Of a stretch of 46,620 nt of DNA, positions 31,788 to 42,041 are shown in pieces (position 1 is the stretch's first letter; the number at the start of each line of letters is the position of its first letter). The notes beneath the pieces were generated by a model that saw nothing but the letters and a program-made list of their open reading frames with translations, ran no database searches and was not told where the DNA came from. Source of the stretch: Thermoanaerobaculaceae bacterium (GTDB lineage Bacteria; Acidobacteriota; Thermoanaerobaculia; Thermoanaerobaculales; Thermoanaerobaculaceae); NCBI GenBank assembly GCA_013388425.1, contig JACADV010000031.1:1-46620 (forward strand). The letters run 5' to 3'. Position numbers and translations under genes: made by a program.

Positions 31788-32738
31788 CTACGACCGCGGC
31801 AAGTCGAAGCGCATGCCGAGCGAGAGGCCGCGCGACTCCAGCTGCACGCGGATGTCCTCCAAGGCCTTCTTGCCCAGCCCCGGCACGCCCTTGAGCTCCG
31901 CTTCGCCGAGCGACACCAGGTCCTTGACCGTCCGGACCCCAGCGTTGCGCAGCATGTTCAGGATTCGCCCGCCCAGTTCCAGCGTCTCGACGGGTTCCTC
32001 CAGGGCCCCTCCCGCCTCTTCCTTGCGGACCGCCGGCGCCGCTGCCCCCAGCGACACGAAGATGGGCAGGTGGTCGGCGAGGAGCTGCGCCGCCTCGGCC
32101 ACCGCGGCGGCCGGGCGCACCGCGCCGTTGGTCCACACTTCCAGCACGAGCTTCTCGTAGTCCGTGGCATGGCCGACCCGCGCCGGCTCGATGCGGAAAT
32201 TCGCCTTCCGCACCGGGGAAAAGGCAGCGTCCACGTAGATGAACCCCGTCCCCAGATCGCCCCCGGGCCGTTCGTCCGCAGGCACGTACCCGCGCCCCCG
32301 CTGCACCACCAGCTCCACCGACAGCGACCCGTCCTCGGCCAGGGTAGCCAGGTAGGCGTCGGGGTCGATCACCTCCAGCTCCGACCCACCGTCGATGGCC
32401 GCCGCCCGCAGGACACCGGGGGTGGAGGCCTGGATGGTGGCGGTCAACCGCTCCGGACCGTGCAGCCGCAGCGGTACCTTCTTCATGTTGAGGATGAGGT
32501 CGGTGACATCCTCCATCACCCCGGGGATGGAATCAAACTCGTGATCGTACCCGGCAAACCGCACCGCAGTGATGGCGCTCCCCTCGATGGACGAGAGGAG
32601 GATCCGTCGCAGCGCATTGCCCACCGTCACGCCCCAACCGCGCTCGAACGGCTGCGCGGTGAAGACCGCGTAGTCGGGCAAATCGTGCTCCGGATCCACC
32701 ACCACCGCCGGTGGCCGATGCAGCTCAAGACCCCTCAT
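31788..32738 (-). CDS. rpoA: DNA-directed RNA polymerase, alpha subunit
   Basis: Alpha subunit (316 aa) that nucleates RNA polymerase assembly and contacts UP elements and activators. The N-terminal domain has FERGWGVTVGNALRRILLSS; the C-terminal domain (about 250-316) has LELGGRILNMLRNAGVRTVK and the helix-hairpin-helix GVPGLGKKALEDIRVQL. Length is normal. It sits between rpsD and rplQ as in most bacteria. Confidence 0.97.
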   Translation of the reverse strand: MRGLELHRPPAVVVDPEHDLPDYAVFTAQPFERGWGVTVGNALRRILLSSIEGSAITAVRFAGYDHEFDSIPGVMEDVTDLILNMKKVPLRLHGPERLTATIQASTPGVLRAAAIDGGSELEVIDPDAYLATLAEDGSLSVELVVQRGRGYVPADERPGGDLGTGFIYVDAAFSPVRKANFRIEPARVGHATDYEKLVLEVWTNGAVRPAAAVAEAAQLLADHLPIFVSLGAAAPAVRKEEAGGALEEPVETLELGGRILNMLRNAGVRTVKDLVSLGEAELKGVPGLGKKALEDIRVQLESRGLSLGMRFDLPRS

Positions 32739-32748
32739 GGCTCCCTCC

Positions 32749-33375
32749 CTACCGCGAGTACAGCTCGACGATCAACTGTTCCTGGATCGGCAACCGAATG
32801 TCCTCGCGGCTCGGCAGCGCCAATACTCTGCCCCGGAAATTCTCCGCGTCCAGCTCCAGCCACGGCGGCACCCCCCGCGCCAGGGCGGTTTCCAGTGCCT
32901 CCGCCACAAACGCGTTGGAGCGCAGCTTCTCCTTCAAGGCGATCTCCATGCCCGGCTTCACAGCAAACGACGGCACATCCACCCGGCGTCCGTTCACTGT
33001 CACGTGGCCGTGGCGCACCAGCTGCCGTGCCTGCGCTCGCGACGACGCGAACCCCAGGGTGTAAATGACGTTGTCCAGCCGCAGCTCCAGAAGACGCAGC
33101 AAATTCTCGCCCGTCACGCCCTTCTGCCGGGCCGCTTCCGCAAAGTAACGCCGGAACTGGGCCTCCAGCACGCCGTAGACGCGGCGCACCTTCTGCTTCT
33201 CCCGCAACTGCAACCCGTAAGGCTGGGCCTTGTTGCGGCGCTTCCCGTGCTGGCCAGGTGCGTACGAGCGCCTCTCCACGGCGCACTTTTCCTTGAAGCA
33301 CCGCTCCCCTTTGAGAAAGAGCTTCATGCCCTCGCGGCGGCATAGCCGGCAGACCGGCTCGTGGTAGCGTGCCAC
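32749..33375 (-). CDS. rpsD: 30S ribosomal protein S4
   Basis: Primary 16S rRNA-binding protein (208 aa). The N-terminus carries four cysteines (Cys9, Cys12, Cys26, Cys31), so this is the zinc-binding form. The S4 RNA-binding domain lies in [20 protein letters not shown] and [19 protein letters not shown] start with a GAGGAGG Shine-Dalgarno sequence. Confidence 0.97.
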   Translation of the reverse strand: MARYHEPVCRLCRREGMKLFLKGERCFKEKCAVERRSYAPGQHGKRRNKAQPYGLQLREKQKVRRVYGVLEAQFRRYFAEAARQKGVTGENLLRLLELRLDNVIYTLGFASSRAQARQLVRHGHVTVNGRRVDVPSFAVKPGMEIALKEKLRSNAFVAEALETALARGVPPWLELDAENFRGRVLALPSREDIRLPIQEQLIVELYSR

Positions 33376-33387
33376 AACGTCCTCCTC

Positions 33388-33789
33388 TTAGACCCGGCGC
33401 CGCTTCGGCGGCCGACAACCGTTATGGGGGATCGGCGTCACGTCCTTGATGCTCTTGATCTCCAGCCCCGAAGCAGCCAGGGCCCGGATGGCCGATTCGC
33501 GACCCGCCCCCGGCCCCTTGATCTCCACATCCACCGAGCGCACCCCGTGCTCCTGGGCCTGCTCCGCCGCGTTGCGGGCGGCGAGCTGGGCCGCATAGGG
33601 CGTGCCCTTGCGCGATCCCTTGTAGCCGATCCGGCCGGCGGAGGACCAGCACAGCGTCCCGCCCGTGGCGTCGGTGATCGTGACGATCGTGTTGTTGAAC
33701 GTTGCCTGAATGTGGGCAACGCCGTGCGGGACGTTCTTGCGCTCGCGCCGGCGACCACCCTTCTTCGTTGCCTTCGTGCCTTTTGCCAT
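33388..33789 (-). CDS. rpsK: 30S ribosomal protein S11
   Basis: Platform protein of the 30S subunit (133 aa) lining the mRNA exit. Family segments: [19 protein letters not shown] and [20 protein letters not shown], then the C-terminal [16 protein letters not shown]. The N-terminal basic leader ([18 protein letters not shown]) is normal. Located between rpsM and rpsD. Confidence 0.97.
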   Translation of the reverse strand: MAKGTKATKKGGRRRERKNVPHGVAHIQATFNNTIVTITDATGGTLCWSSAGRIGYKGSRKGTPYAAQLAARNAAEQAQEHGVRSVDVEIKGPGAGRESAIRALAASGLEIKSIKDVTPIPHNGCRPPKRRRV

Positions 33790-33801
33790 GACGCTCCCTC
33801 G

Positions 33802-34188
33802 TTACTTCTTCCCCGCCTTCTTCTTCTTGGCCACCGTTGCACGCCGAGGACCCTTGCGGGTGCGGGCGTTGGTGTGGGTGCGCTGCCCCCGCACTGGCAA
33901 GCCGCGCCGGTGCCGAACGCCGCGGTAGCAGCCGATCTCCATCAGCCGCTTGATATTCATTGCCACGTCCTTGCGCAGGTCACCCTCCACCTTGATCTCG
34001 TCGTCCTGGATAACCCGGGCAATGCGACGGACCTCGTCTTCGGAAAGGTCCTTCACCCGCACCATGGGATCCACACCGGCCCTGTGGAGGATGCGTTTCG
34101 ACAGGTCCCGGCCGATGCCGTAGATGTAGGTCAGACCAATTTCCACGTGCTTGTTCTGGGGAAGATCGACGCCAACGATGCGTGCCAC
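33802..34188 (-). CDS. rpsM: 30S ribosomal protein S13
   Basis: 30S head protein (128 aa) contacting the P-site tRNA and the 50S bridge. GTG start, [20 protein letters not shown], the helix-hairpin-helix region and the basic tail [20 protein letters not shown], followed by a Lys-rich end. Normal length. Confidence 0.97.
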   Translation of the reverse strand: MARIVGVDLPQNKHVEIGLTYIYGIGRDLSKRILHRAGVDPMVRVKDLSEDEVRRIARVIQDDEIKVEGDLRKDVAMNIKRLMEIGCYRGVRHRRGLPVRGQRTHTNARTRKGPRRATVAKKKKAGKK

Positions 34189-34199
34189 CTGCTACCTCC

Positions 34200-34313
34200 T
34201 CAGCCTTGCCGCTGCTTGTGCTTGGGGATCTCGCAGATCACCCGCACAACGCCCTTGCGCACCACGATCTTGCACTTGGAGCAGATCTTGCGAACCGACG
34301 ATCGTACTTTCAT
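34200..34313 (-). CDS. rpmJ: 50S ribosomal protein L36
   Basis: A 37-aa zinc-ribbon ribosomal protein, [18 protein letters not shown] and so on. The zinc ligands Cys11, Cys14, Cys27 and His32 are all present, so it is the C+ (zinc) form. It lies between infA and rpsM, its normal place. Confidence 0.95.
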   Translation of the reverse strand: MKVRSSVRKICSKCKIVVRKGVVRVICEIPKHKQRQG

Positions 34314-34380
34314 GACTGCCTCTCCTCGCTGCACCAGGCCCCCATCGGGAACCCACCTTCCAGCGCGACAGTGTGCGCCA

Positions 34381-34599
34381 TCACTTGTACCGGAACACGA
34401 TGCGCCCGCGGGTCAGGTCGTAGGGCGACAACTCGACCAGTACCTTGTCCCCCGGCAGGATGCGGATGAAGTGCTTGCGCATCTTGCCGGAAATGTGGGC
34501 GAGCACCTCGTGCCCGTTCTCCAGCTCCACCCGGAACACTGCGTTCGGCAGTGCCTCGAGCACGGTGGCCATCACCTCGATGGCCTCCTCTTTGGCCAT
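34381..34599 (-). CDS. infA: Translation initiation factor IF-1
   Basis: A 72-aa OB-fold factor that binds the ribosomal A site during initiation. [20 protein letters not shown], then [20 protein letters not shown] and the end [13 protein letters not shown] match the family. GGGGGAGG Shine-Dalgarno sequence. It follows map directly. Confidence 0.97.
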   Translation of the reverse strand: MAKEEAIEVMATVLEALPNAVFRVELENGHEVLAHISGKMRKHFIRILPGDKVLVELSPYDLTRGRIVFRYK

Positions 34600-34607
34600 A
34601 CCTCCCC

Positions 34608-35360
34608 CTACCTCTTCTCGACCCCGAGCACCCAGGGGCCGTTTTCCGTTACGGCCACCGAGTACTCGAAATGAGCGGAAAGCTTACCGTCTTCGGTCCG
34701 CGCTGTCCAGCCGTCCGCGTCGATCACCACCCCCGGCGACCCGGCGTTGATCATCGGCTCGATGGCCAGCACCAGACCGGGTCGTAGCTCCGGCCCCCGC
34801 CCCGCCGGCCCCACGTTGGGCACCTGCGGCTCCTCGTGCAGCGAGCGACCGATCCCGTGCCCCACGAAATCCCGCACCACCCCGAACCCGGCCGCCTCCG
34901 CACACCGCTGGATGGCGTCGCCCACATCCGAAAGGCGGCGGCGCGGCTGCATCACCGCAATGGCCTCCTCCAGGCACTGCCGAGTCACCGCCACGAGGCG
35001 CTCTGCCTCCGGGGAAACCGTGCCCACCGGCACGGTGATGGCCGCATCCCCGTAGAAGCCATCCAGCACCACCCCGCAATCCAGCGACAGGAGATCACCC
35101 TCCCGCAGCACGCAGCGCCGATCCGGGATGCCGTGGACGATCACGTCATTCACGGACGTGCACAGCGTTCCCGGGTACCCCTTGTACCCCTTGAAGGCGG
35201 GTCGGCCACCCCTGGCCACGATGTGCCGCTCGGCCAGCTCGTCCAGCTCCGCGGTCGTCACCCCCGGCTGCGCGGCGGCAGCCACCAGGCGCAGCGTCTC
35301 CAGCACCAGGGCGTTGGCCCGGTCCATCACCGCCAGCTCCTGGGGGCTCTTGAGCAACAT
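34608..35360 (-). CDS. map: Methionine aminopeptidase, type I
   Basis: Removes the initiator Met from nascent proteins (250 aa). The five metal ligands are in LSLDCGV (Asp), YGDAAITV (Asp), [12 protein letters not shown] (His), LAIEPMI (Glu) and SAHFEYSV (Glu). No N-terminal zinc-finger extension. The ATG at 35360 overlaps the adk stop (TGATG); a GTG one codon upstream also fits. Confidence 0.96.
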   Translation of the reverse strand: MLLKSPQELAVMDRANALVLETLRLVAAAAQPGVTTAELDELAERHIVARGGRPAFKGYKGYPGTLCTSVNDVIVHGIPDRRCVLREGDLLSLDCGVVLDGFYGDAAITVPVGTVSPEAERLVAVTRQCLEEAIAVMQPRRRLSDVGDAIQRCAEAAGFGVVRDFVGHGIGRSLHEEPQVPNVGPAGRGPELRPGLVLAIEPMINAGSPGVVIDADGWTARTEDGKLSAHFEYSVAVTENGPWVLGVEKR

Positions 35361-36028
35361 CACCGCTTGGTGCTCCGCATTGCCTCTCGCAGCCGCTCAA
35401 ACACCTCGTCCTGCGTTCCCGTCCCCACCACCTCGCGCAGGGCACCCCGCGCCTGGTAGTGCTCCAGGAGCGGCGCTGTCTGCTGGTGGTAGACGCGGAG
35501 TCGCTCGCGAATCACCTCTTCCCGGTCGTCCGCGCGTTGCACCAGGGCACCGCCGCAGGTGTCGCACACGCCCTCCACGTGGGGCGGATGCGTCACCACG
35601 TGGTAGACCGCCCCGCAGCTCGGGCACGATCGCCGCCCCGTCAAGCGCTCCAACAGCGCCTCGTCGGGCACGTTCAGGTAGAGCGCAATGTCCACCCGGC
35701 GGTTTAGCTCCGCCAGCAGGCCGTCCAGGAGCCCCGCCTGCTCCAGGTTGCGGGGGTAGCCGTCGAAGGCACACCCGGCCGCGGCCTGCTGCGAGTGCAG
35801 GCGTGCCAGCAGCATCTTGCCCACCAGAGCGTCCGGCACCAGCTCGCCCCGCTTCATGTACCCCTCGGCCTCGCGCCCCAGCTCGCTGCCCCGCACCACC
35901 TCCTCGCGCAGCAGGTCACCGGTGGACAGGTGCAGCAGCTCGTAGGCAGCGGCGAGCCGTTTGGCCTGCGTTCCCTTCCCGGCCCCGGGGGGCCCCAACA
36001 ACACCACGTCCAGCGCCCGAGTCACCAT
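35360..36028 (-). CDS. adk: Adenylate kinase
   Basis: Interconverts AMP + ATP and 2 ADP (222 aa, long-lid type). P-loop GPPGAGKGT at 12-20, STGDLLREEV, and FDGYPRN. The lid carries four cysteines, CPSC (135, 138) and CDTC (155, 158), the zinc-binding variant. ATG 36028 is preferred because AGGGGGTG is well spaced; GTG 36034, right after the secY stop, is the alternative. Confidence 0.96.
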   Translation of the reverse strand: MVTRALDVVLLGPPGAGKGTQAKRLAAAYELLHLSTGDLLREEVVRGSELGREAEGYMKRGELVPDALVGKMLLARLHSQQAAAGCAFDGYPRNLEQAGLLDGLLAELNRRVDIALYLNVPDEALLERLTGRRSCPSCGAVYHVVTHPPHVEGVCDTCGGALVQRADDREEVIRERLRVYHQQTAPLLEHYQARGALREVVGTGTQDEVFERLREAMRSTKR

Positions 36029-36034
36029 CGTCAC

Positions 36035-37420
36035 TCACCCCCTGCGCCCGCGGATTCTGCGCCCCCGCGGTCCAAGTCCGTCGTAGTGGCGCATCACCAT
36101 CTGCGCCTCCACCTGCGACACGGTGTCCATCGCCACGCCCACCACGATCAAGAGCGAGGTACCGCCAAAGTAGAACTTCACCCCCAACCCTTCCGTGAAC
36201 CAGCGCGGCAGCATCGCGTCCAGCGTCCCGCCAATCAACGGGATGGTGGCTACCTTGAAGCCGGTGATGAGGATCTCCGGGAGGATGGCCACCAGCGCCA
36301 AGTAGATGGCGCCGACCAACGTGATTCTGGTCAACACCATGTCGATGAAGTCGGCCGTTCTCTGGCCCGGTCGAATCCCAGGGATGAACCCCCCGTACTT
36401 GCGCATGTTGTCCGCCGTGTCCTGGGGGTTGAAGATGATGGAGGTGTAGAAGTAGCAGAAGAAGACGATGGACACGAAGTAGATCAGGTTGTACAGCGGC
36501 TCCCCCCAGGAAATGGCGCGGGTGATGGACTGCAGCACCGGGTGCTGGATCATGGCGCCAAGGGACTGGGGGAAGGACAGGATGGACGCGGCAAAGATCA
36601 CCGGGATCACGCCACCGGTGTTGAGGCGCAGCGGCAGGTAGGTGCTCTGGCCCCCGTACATGCGGCGGCCCACCACCCGCTTAGCGTACTGCACCGGGAT
36701 GCGCCGCTGCGCCCGCTCCATGAGGACGATGGCAGCGACCACCACCACGGCAAAGATCACAAAGAGGAGCAGCGTGATGATGGACATTGAGCCGAGGCGT
36801 ACATCCTCCAGGGTGTTGAGGATGGCGGCCGGCAGACCCACCACGATACCGGCAAAGATGATGAGGGAAATGCCGTTACCCACGCCGCGCTCGGTGATCT
36901 GCTCGCCGAGCCACATCACGAACGCGGTGCCAGTGGTGAGGGTCAGCACCGTGAGCAGGCGGAACCCCCATCCGGGAGAAGGCACGAGTGGCGCCCCGCC
37001 GGGGGCCGAAGACTTCTCCAGGAAGAAAGAGATACCCAAGGACTGGATGATCGACAGCACCACCGTCCCGTAGCGGGTCCACTGCGTGATCTTCTTGCGC
37101 CCCAGCTCCCCCTCCTTTGACAGCTTCTCCAGGTACGGCCAGACCACGGTGAGGAGCTGCAGGATGATGGAGGCGGAGATGTACGGCATGATCCCCAGGG
37201 CGAAGATCGTCATCCGGCCCAGGGCGCCGCCGGAAAACAGGTTCAGAAAGCCCAGGATGGTGCCCTTCGCCTGGTTCGTGAATTCGGCAATGGCAACGGG
37301 ATCCACGCCCGGGGTGGGAATGAACGCGCCGAGGCGGTACACCGCCAAGAGCAGGAAGGTGAAGATCACCCGCTTGCGCAGCTCGGGGATGGCAAAGATG
37401 TTCCGCAAGCTCTCGATCAT
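36035..37420 (-). CDS. secY: Preprotein translocase subunit SecY
   Basis: The channel subunit of the Sec translocon (461 aa, ten transmembrane helices). Start [20 protein letters not shown] overlaps the rplO stop. Conserved features include the plug and first loop ([10 protein letters not shown]), [18 protein letters not shown] and the cytosolic loop with [22 protein letters not shown]-dependent substrates delivered by Ffh, also encoded here, use this channel. Confidence 0.97.
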   Translation of the reverse strand: MIESLRNIFAIPELRKRVIFTFLLLAVYRLGAFIPTPGVDPVAIAEFTNQAKGTILGFLNLFSGGALGRMTIFALGIMPYISASIILQLLTVVWPYLEKLSKEGELGRKKITQWTRYGTVVLSIIQSLGISFFLEKSSAPGGAPLVPSPGWGFRLLTVLTLTTGTAFVMWLGEQITERGVGNGISLIIFAGIVVGLPAAILNTLEDVRLGSMSIITLLLFVIFAVVVVAAIVLMERAQRRIPVQYAKRVVGRRMYGGQSTYLPLRLNTGGVIPVIFAASILSFPQSLGAMIQHPVLQSITRAISWGEPLYNLIYFVSIVFFCYFYTSIIFNPQDTADNMRKYGGFIPGIRPGQRTADFIDMVLTRITLVGAIYLALVAILPEILITGFKVATIPLIGGTLDAMLPRWFTEGLGVKFYFGGTSLLIVVGVAMDTVSQVEAQMVMRHYDGLGPRGRRIRGRRG

Positions 37421-37863
37421 CGCCCGATCACCTCGCACACGCCCCCGGCCGCTTCGATGAGCTCCTTGGCCTTCTTGGAAAAGGCGTGGGCCTTCACGGT
37501 CAACTGACGGGTCAGCGCTCCCTTGCCGAGGACCTTCACGCCATCGCCCAGCTTGGAGACGATCCCCTCCGCCAGCAACACCTCAGGCGTCACCTCCGAA
37601 CCGCTCGGGAACCGTTCGAGCTGAGCGACGTTCACGATCACGTGTTGAGTGCGGAAGATGTTGGTGAAACCGCGCTTGGGCAAGCGCCGCACGAGGGGCA
37701 TCTGCCCACCTTCAAAGTTGCGGCGCCGGGTCGTGCCCGAGCGGGACCCGGCCCCCTTGTGGCCGCGCCCTGCCGTCTTTCCGTGTCCGGAACCGGGACC
37801 GCGTCCCACCCGCTTGCGGGCCTTCCGGGATCCCGGTTTGGGAGTGAGTGAATGGAGCTCCAT
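37417..37863 (-). CDS. rplO: 50S ribosomal protein L15
   Basis: A 148-aa large-subunit protein. The N-terminal Gly/Arg-rich extension ([20 protein letters not shown]) and [19 protein letters not shown] are typical. Translation is coupled to secY by an ATGA overlap. Confidence 0.97.
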   Translation of the reverse strand: MELHSLTPKPGSRKARKRVGRGPGSGHGKTAGRGHKGAGSRSGTTRRRNFEGGQMPLVRRLPKRGFTNIFRTQHVIVNVAQLERFPSGSEVTPEVLLAEGIVSKLGDGVKVLGKGALTRQLTVKAHAFSKKAKELIEAAGGVCEVIGR

Positions 37864-37866
37864 GGC

Positions 37867-38226
37867 CTACTCCTCGCTCGCTGCAGCGCCTGCCGTGCTG
37901 CTCGCCCGGCGCTCGCGCTTCCCATTGCTCTCGTCGCTCGCGGCCTCCCCCGGCGTGTCGCCGCCGGCCGACGTGGCCGACGGAGTGGCTTCCTTGGCGC
38001 CCTTGCCGGCGGGTCTTGCTCCCAGCTCCTCCACGCGCACCATGTGCGAAACCTTGGCGATCATGCCGCGGGTGGCGGGCGTGTCGGGCAGTTCCACGCA
38101 GGAGCCAATCCGCCCCAAGCCGAGCCCATCCGTGAGCACGCGGACGATGCGTTCCTGGTTGCCAATCCGGCTGCGCACCTGGGTGATTCGCAGCATCGCC
38201 TGAGCTTGCTTGCGTCGCGGTGTCAT
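37867..38226 (-). CDS. rpmD: 50S ribosomal protein L30 with extended C-terminus
   Basis: Core L30 (about residues 11-70: [18 protein letters not shown] to [11 protein letters not shown]) plus about 50 extra C-terminal residues rich in Ala, Ser, Glu and Thr. L30 is normally about 60 aa; this product is 119 aa. ATG 38226 overlaps the rpsE stop and has GGAGG at good spacing; ATG 38196 would begin directly at the core but has a weaker Shine-Dalgarno sequence. Confidence 0.9.
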   Translation of the reverse strand: MTPRRKQAQAMLRITQVRSRIGNQERIVRVLTDGLGLGRIGSCVELPDTPATRGMIAKVSHMVRVEELGARPAGKGAKEATPSATSAGGDTPGEAASDESNGKRERRASSTAGAAASEE

Positions 38227-38759
38227 ACCTCGACCTCCGGGAGGGGACCGCTAGCCTGGGGCGAATCCTCCACGATCTCGCCCTCGGCAGCCCCACCGCG
38301 CAGCTGGGCCGCCTCTTCGCGCGTGGTGAGCTGCTCGAGCGCCGCAAAGGCTGCCCGCACCACGTTGTGGGGGTTGGTGGTGCCGAGGCACTTGGTGAGG
38401 ATGTCCTGGATCCCTGCCGCCTCGGCGATGGCGCGCACCGTGCCACCGGCGATCACCCCCGTGCCCGGCGCCGCCGGTCGCAGCAGCACCCTGCCCGCCC
38501 CGAAACGGCCGATCACCTCGTGGGGAATCGTGCTCCCCACGCGCCGCACCGACACCATGGCGCGGCGGGCAGCCTCGGTGGCCTTGCGGATGGCCTGGGG
38601 CACCTCGCGGGCCTTGCCGCTGCCGAACCCGACGCGGCCGTTGCCATCCCCCACCACGACCAGGGCGGAGAAGGAGAAGTTCTTGCCCCCCTTCACCACC
38701 TTGGTGACTCGGTTGATGCTGACCACGTGATCTATGAACTGGCTCTCGCGCTCGTCCAT
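38223..38759 (-). CDS. rpsE: 30S ribosomal protein S5
   Basis: A 178-aa decoding-fidelity protein. The dsRBD-like part has [20 protein letters not shown] and [15 protein letters not shown]; the C-terminal part has [20 protein letters not shown] short acidic tail ([17 protein letters not shown]) exceeds the common end. Overlaps rpmD. Confidence 0.97.
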   Translation of the reverse strand: MDERESQFIDHVVSINRVTKVVKGGKNFSFSALVVVGDGNGRVGFGSGKAREVPQAIRKATEAARRAMVSVRRVGSTIPHEVIGRFGAGRVLLRPAAPGTGVIAGGTVRAIAEAAGIQDILTKCLGTTNPHNVVRAAFAALEQLTTREEAAQLRGGAAEGEIVEDSPQASGPLPEVEV

Positions 38760-38768
38760 CTTTCGCCC

Positions 38769-39137
38769 CTAGAACTGGAGGCCCGCCTCGCGGGCCGCAT
38801 CGGCAAGCTCCTTGACCACCCCGTGGTAGCGGAAGCCAGCCCGGTCGAAAACCACCTGGGAGATACCCTTTTCCTTGGCCCGTTCGGCAAGGCTCTTGCC
38901 CACCGCCCGGCCAGCCGCTCGGTTGCCGCCGTGGGTGAGGCCGCTGCGGATCGAGGCATCGAGGGTCGACGCGGCCACCAGCGTCACGCCGGCCACGTCG
39001 TCGATGAGCTGCGCGTACACGTTGTTGAGCGAACGGAACACCACCAAGCGGGGCCGCTCCGACGTACCGGACACCACCTTGCGGATCCGCAGGTGGATCC
39101 GCCGACGCCGCTGCTTGCGATCGGTTATTCGTGCCAT
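38769..39137 (-). CDS. rplR: 50S ribosomal protein L18
   Basis: 5S rRNA-binding protein (122 aa) with L5 and L25 partners. [40 protein letters not shown] and the end [20 protein letters not shown] are typical. Confidence 0.97.
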   Translation of the reverse strand: MARITDRKQRRRRIHLRIRKVVSGTSERPRLVVFRSLNNVYAQLIDDVAGVTLVAASTLDASIRSGLTHGGNRAAGRAVGKSLAERAKEKGISQVVFDRAGFRYHGVVKELADAAREAGLQF

Positions 39138-39141
39138 GGCC

Positions 39142-39684
39142 CTAGGCTCCTGACTTCCCTGCCTTCAAATGCAGGATCTCGTCGGCGTACTTCACGCCCT
39201 TCCCCTTGTAGGGGTCCGGGGGACGGACGGCACGGATTTCCGCCGCCGCCTGCCCCACCTTCTGCTTGTCGATCCCCTCCAGGGTGATCCGGTTTGCCTT
39301 GGCGTCGTACGCCACCGCCACCCCCTCCGGCAGCCGGTACACCACCGGGTGGGAGAAACCCAAGGAGAGGGAGATCTCCTGCGGGCTCTTGAGCTCCGCC
39401 CTGTAGCCGACACCCACGATGTCCAGCTCCTTCTTGAAGCCCACCGACACCCCGTGCACCGCGTTGGCAAGCAACGCCCGCGTCAACCCGTGGAGAGCCC
39501 GGGTAGCCCGTTCGTCGTTGGCGCGGGTCACCACCACCCGCCCCTCTTCCACCGCCACCGAAATGGAGGCCGGCACCGGCTGCAAGAGCGACCCCTTGGG
39601 CCCCTTGACCTCGACCACCCCGTGGCCCACGTGCACCTGGACTCCCTGGGGAATTGGTATGGGGTTCTTTCCAACTCGCGACAT
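39142..39684 (-). CDS. rplF: 50S ribosomal protein L6
   Basis: A 180-aa two-domain protein near the factor-binding site. [20 protein letters not shown] at the start and [20 protein letters not shown] at the end are diagnostic. It starts 9 nt after rpsH. Confidence 0.97.
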   Translation of the reverse strand: MSRVGKNPIPIPQGVQVHVGHGVVEVKGPKGSLLQPVPASISVAVEEGRVVVTRANDERATRALHGLTRALLANAVHGVSVGFKKELDIVGVGYRAELKSPQEISLSLGFSHPVVYRLPEGVAVAYDAKANRITLEGIDKQKVGQAAAEIRAVRPPDPYKGKGVKYADEILHLKAGKSGA

Positions 39685-39693
39685 GGATCCTCC

Positions 39694-40092
39694 TCACCAA
39701 ACCCGGCACACGACCTCGCCGCCCAGACGCTGCTCGCGCGCCTTGGCGTCGGTCATGAGGCCCTTGGAGGTCGAGATGACGGCAACCCCGATGCCGCCCC
39801 GGACCGTGGGCAGTCCTTCCACGTTGCGGTAGACCCGGCGCCCGGGCCGCGACACGCGCTCGAGCCCGTGAATGGCCGGCTCCCCCTCCGGGGAGTAGCG
39901 CAGGTACACGCGGATGGCCCGCTCGGAGCCCTCCTCGACCACCTTGAAGGTGCGGATGAAGCCCTCTTCCTGCAGGATCTTGGCCAGCTCCAGCTTGAGT
40001 CGCGAGGCCGGGATGTCGCAGCGGTCCTTGTTGGCCCGTGCGGCGTTCCTGATCCTGGTGAGAAAGTCAGCGATGGGATCGGTTGCCGTCAT
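39694..40092 (-). CDS. rpsH: 30S ribosomal protein S8
   Basis: A 132-aa primary 16S rRNA-binding protein. TDPIADFLTRIRNAARANKD and the C-terminal RGGIGVAVISTSKGLMTDAK are characteristic. In many bacteria S8 represses its own operon; no target site was assigned here. Confidence 0.97.
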   Translation of the reverse strand: MTATDPIADFLTRIRNAARANKDRCDIPASRLKLELAKILQEEGFIRTFKVVEEGSERAIRVYLRYSPEGEPAIHGLERVSRPGRRVYRNVEGLPTVRGGIGVAVISTSKGLMTDAKAREQRLGGEVVCRVW

Positions 40093-40102
40093 GCCTCACC
40101 TC

Positions 40103-40288
40103 CTACCAGCTCGCCTTGGTGACGCCGGGCAGGTAGCCCTCCAGGGCCAGCTTCCGGAAGCAGATGCGGCAAATCTCGAACTTCCGCATGTACGCCCGTG
40201 GCCGACCGCAAATCTTGCAGCGGTTGCGGGCGCGGATCCGAAACTTCGGGGTCTTGTTGGTCTTTGCAATCATGCACAGCCGCGCCAC
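40103..40288 (-). CDS. rpsN: 30S ribosomal protein S14, zinc-binding type
   Basis: A 61-aa S14 of the short, zinc-binding (type Z) form. Zinc ligands Cys24 and Cys27 (CKIC), Cys40 and Cys43 (CRIC). GTG start supported by GGAGGAG at good spacing; an ATG five codons later has no Shine-Dalgarno sequence. End [13 protein letters not shown] is standard. Confidence 0.96.
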   Translation of the reverse strand: MARLCMIAKTNKTPKFRIRARNRCKICGRPRAYMRKFEICRICFRKLALEGYLPGVTKASW

Positions 40289-40297
40289 CGTCTCCTC

Positions 40298-40840
40298 CTA
40301 TCCCTTGGCGAACGGGAACCCCAGTTCCTCGAGGAGGAACCGCGCCTGGTCGTCCGTTCGGGCGGTCGTCACCACCGTGATGTTCATGCCCTTGGGGGTC
40401 TCCACCTTGGTGTAGTCAATTTCCGGGAAGATCACGTGATCCCGCACCCCCATGGTGTAGTTGCCGCGCCCGTCGAAGCCCTTGGGCGAGAGGCCGCGGA
40501 AGTCGCGGACGCGGGGCAGGGCAATGTTGATGAGCCGGTCCAGAAACTCGAACATGCGGTCCCGCCGCAGCGTCACCGCGCACCCCACCTGCATCCCCGT
40601 CCGCAACTTGAACTGGGCGATGGAGCGCCGTGCCCTGCGGGGCACTGGCCGCTGGCCGGTGATCGCCGCCAGCTCCTCCACCGCCTGGTCCATGAGCTTT
40701 GGGTTCCGGGTCGCCTCGCCCAGGCCGATGTTGCACACCACCCGCGTGATGCGGGGCACCGCCATGGGGTTGGAGATCCCGAACTCCTTCTTGAGCTTCG
40801 GGACCACTTCCTGTTCGTACTTTTCCTTCAAGCGCGCCAT
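40298..40840 (-). CDS. rplE: 50S ribosomal protein L5
   Basis: A 180-aa 5S rRNA- and P-site-tRNA-contacting protein. [39 protein letters not shown] and [20 protein letters not shown] match the family. Confidence 0.97.
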   Translation of the reverse strand: MARLKEKYEQEVVPKLKKEFGISNPMAVPRITRVVCNIGLGEATRNPKLMDQAVEELAAITGQRPVPRRARRSIAQFKLRTGMQVGCAVTLRRDRMFEFLDRLINIALPRVRDFRGLSPKGFDGRGNYTMGVRDHVIFPEIDYTKVETPKGMNITVVTTARTDDQARFLLEELGFPFAKG

Positions 40841-40852
40841 CGTCCCCTTCCT

Positions 40853-41182
40853 TTACTGGTCGAGAATCGCGCCATCAGCCTTGGCGTATCGCACTTTCCG
40901 ACCATCTTCCAAGAACTTGTAGCCGACGCGGGTGCCCCTCCCGCCCTCGGGAGAAACCAGCGCCACCTTGCACACGGCAATGGGCGCCTCTCGCTCCACG
41001 ATCCCGCCGGTCTGACCCTTGGCCGGGTTGGGCCGGGTGTGGCGCTTGATCATGTTGATCCGCTCCACCAGCACCTTGCCCGACTTCCGGTCCACGCGCA
41101 GGACCTTGCCCTTCTTGCCACGGTCCTTGCCGGAGAGCACGATGACCTGGTCGCCCTTCTTGATCTTGAGATGCTTTGTCAC
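40853..41182 (-). CDS. rplX: 50S ribosomal protein L24
   Basis: A 109-aa assembly initiator with a KOW motif (KKGDQVIVLSGKDRGKKGKV), VERINMIKRHTRPNP and GGIVEREAPI. GTG start with AGGAGG 7 nt upstream. Confidence 0.97.
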   Translation of the reverse strand: MTKHLKIKKGDQVIVLSGKDRGKKGKVLRVDRKSGKVLVERINMIKRHTRPNPAKGQTGGIVEREAPIAVCKVALVSPEGGRGTRVGYKFLEDGRKVRYAKADGAILDQ

Positions 41183-41192
41183 CGTTGGCCTC

Positions 41193-41564
41193 CTAGAGCA
41201 CTTCCGGTGCCAGCGACACGATCTTCATGAAGCGCCGCTCGCGCAGCTCCCTGGCCACCGGGCCGAAAACCCGGGTGCCGATGGGCTCGCGCTGCGCGTT
41301 GATCAGCACCGCCGCGTTGTCGTCGAAGCGGATGTACGAGCCGTCGCGCCGCCGATGGGTGCGCCGGGTGCGAACGATCACCGCCCGAACCACCGTCCCC
41401 TTCTTCACCGGCGACTCGGGGACCGCCTCCTTGACCGAGCACACCACCACGTCGCCCAGACGGGCGTAGCGGCCGGCGGTTGCGCCCCCCACCTGACGGA
41501 TCGCCTGCAGCTTCTTGGCCCCCGAGTTGTCGGCCACGTTGAGCATGGTCCGCATCTGGATCAT
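41193..41564 (-). CDS. rplN: 50S ribosomal protein L14
   Basis: A 123-aa protein at the subunit interface, also a binding site of ribosome-silencing factors. [20 protein letters not shown], and the conserved [20 protein letters not shown] near the C-terminus. Normal length. Confidence 0.97.
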   Translation of the reverse strand: MIQMRTMLNVADNSGAKKLQAIRQVGGATAGRYARLGDVVVCSVKEAVPESPVKKGTVVRAVIVRTRRTHRRRDGSYIRFDDNAAVLINAQREPIGTRVFGPVARELRERRFMKIVSLAPEVL

Positions 41565-41576
41565 GTCTGCCTCCCC

Positions 41577-41840
41577 TCACCGGGCCTGCTCGATCACCCG
41601 CACGACCCGCCAGCGCTTGTGCCGCGACAGCGGTCGGCATTCGGTAATCTGCACCGTGTCACCGACCTTGCAGCTGTTGCTGGCGTCGTGCGCCATGAAC
41701 TTACGCGCCCGCCGCACGAACCGGTGGTAGAGCTTGTGCATGACCAGGCTCTCCACCCGCACGACGACGGTCTTCTGCCCGTCGCCCGAGACCACCGTGC
41801 CGATCTTGACCGTCTTGCGCCCAGTTGCTTTCGTCGCCAT
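41577..41840 (-). CDS. rpsQ: 30S ribosomal protein S17
   Basis: An 87-aa OB-fold primary rRNA-binding protein. KTVKIGTVVSGDGQKTVVVR and GDTVQITECRPLSRHKRWRV are diagnostic. Confidence 0.97.
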   Translation of the reverse strand: MATKATGRKTVKIGTVVSGDGQKTVVVRVESLVMHKLYHRFVRRARKFMAHDASNSCKVGDTVQITECRPLSRHKRWRVVRVIEQAR

Positions 41841-41843
41841 ACC

Positions 41844-42041
41844 TCACTCCACGTCCCGCAGGCGCTCCACGAGAATCGTCTCCACCCGCGCAATGTCCTT
41901 GCGAACCAGACGGATCTTTGTGGGGTTGCTGATCTGACCCGTGGCCTTTTGAAAACGCAGCTTGAAGAGCTGCTCCTTGAGCTCCGCCTGGGTCCGGCGC
42001 AGCTCCTCGATGGACTTGTCCCGCAATTCCCGCGCCTTCAT
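41844..42041 (-). CDS. rpmC: 50S ribosomal protein L29
   Basis: A 65-aa helical hairpin protein at the peptide exit tunnel. [20 protein letters not shown] and [20 protein letters not shown] are typical. Its ATG overlaps the rplP stop (ATGA). Confidence 0.96.
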   Translation of the reverse strand: MKARELRDKSIEELRRTQAELKEQLFKLRFQKATGQISNPTKIRLVRKDIARVETILVERLRDVE

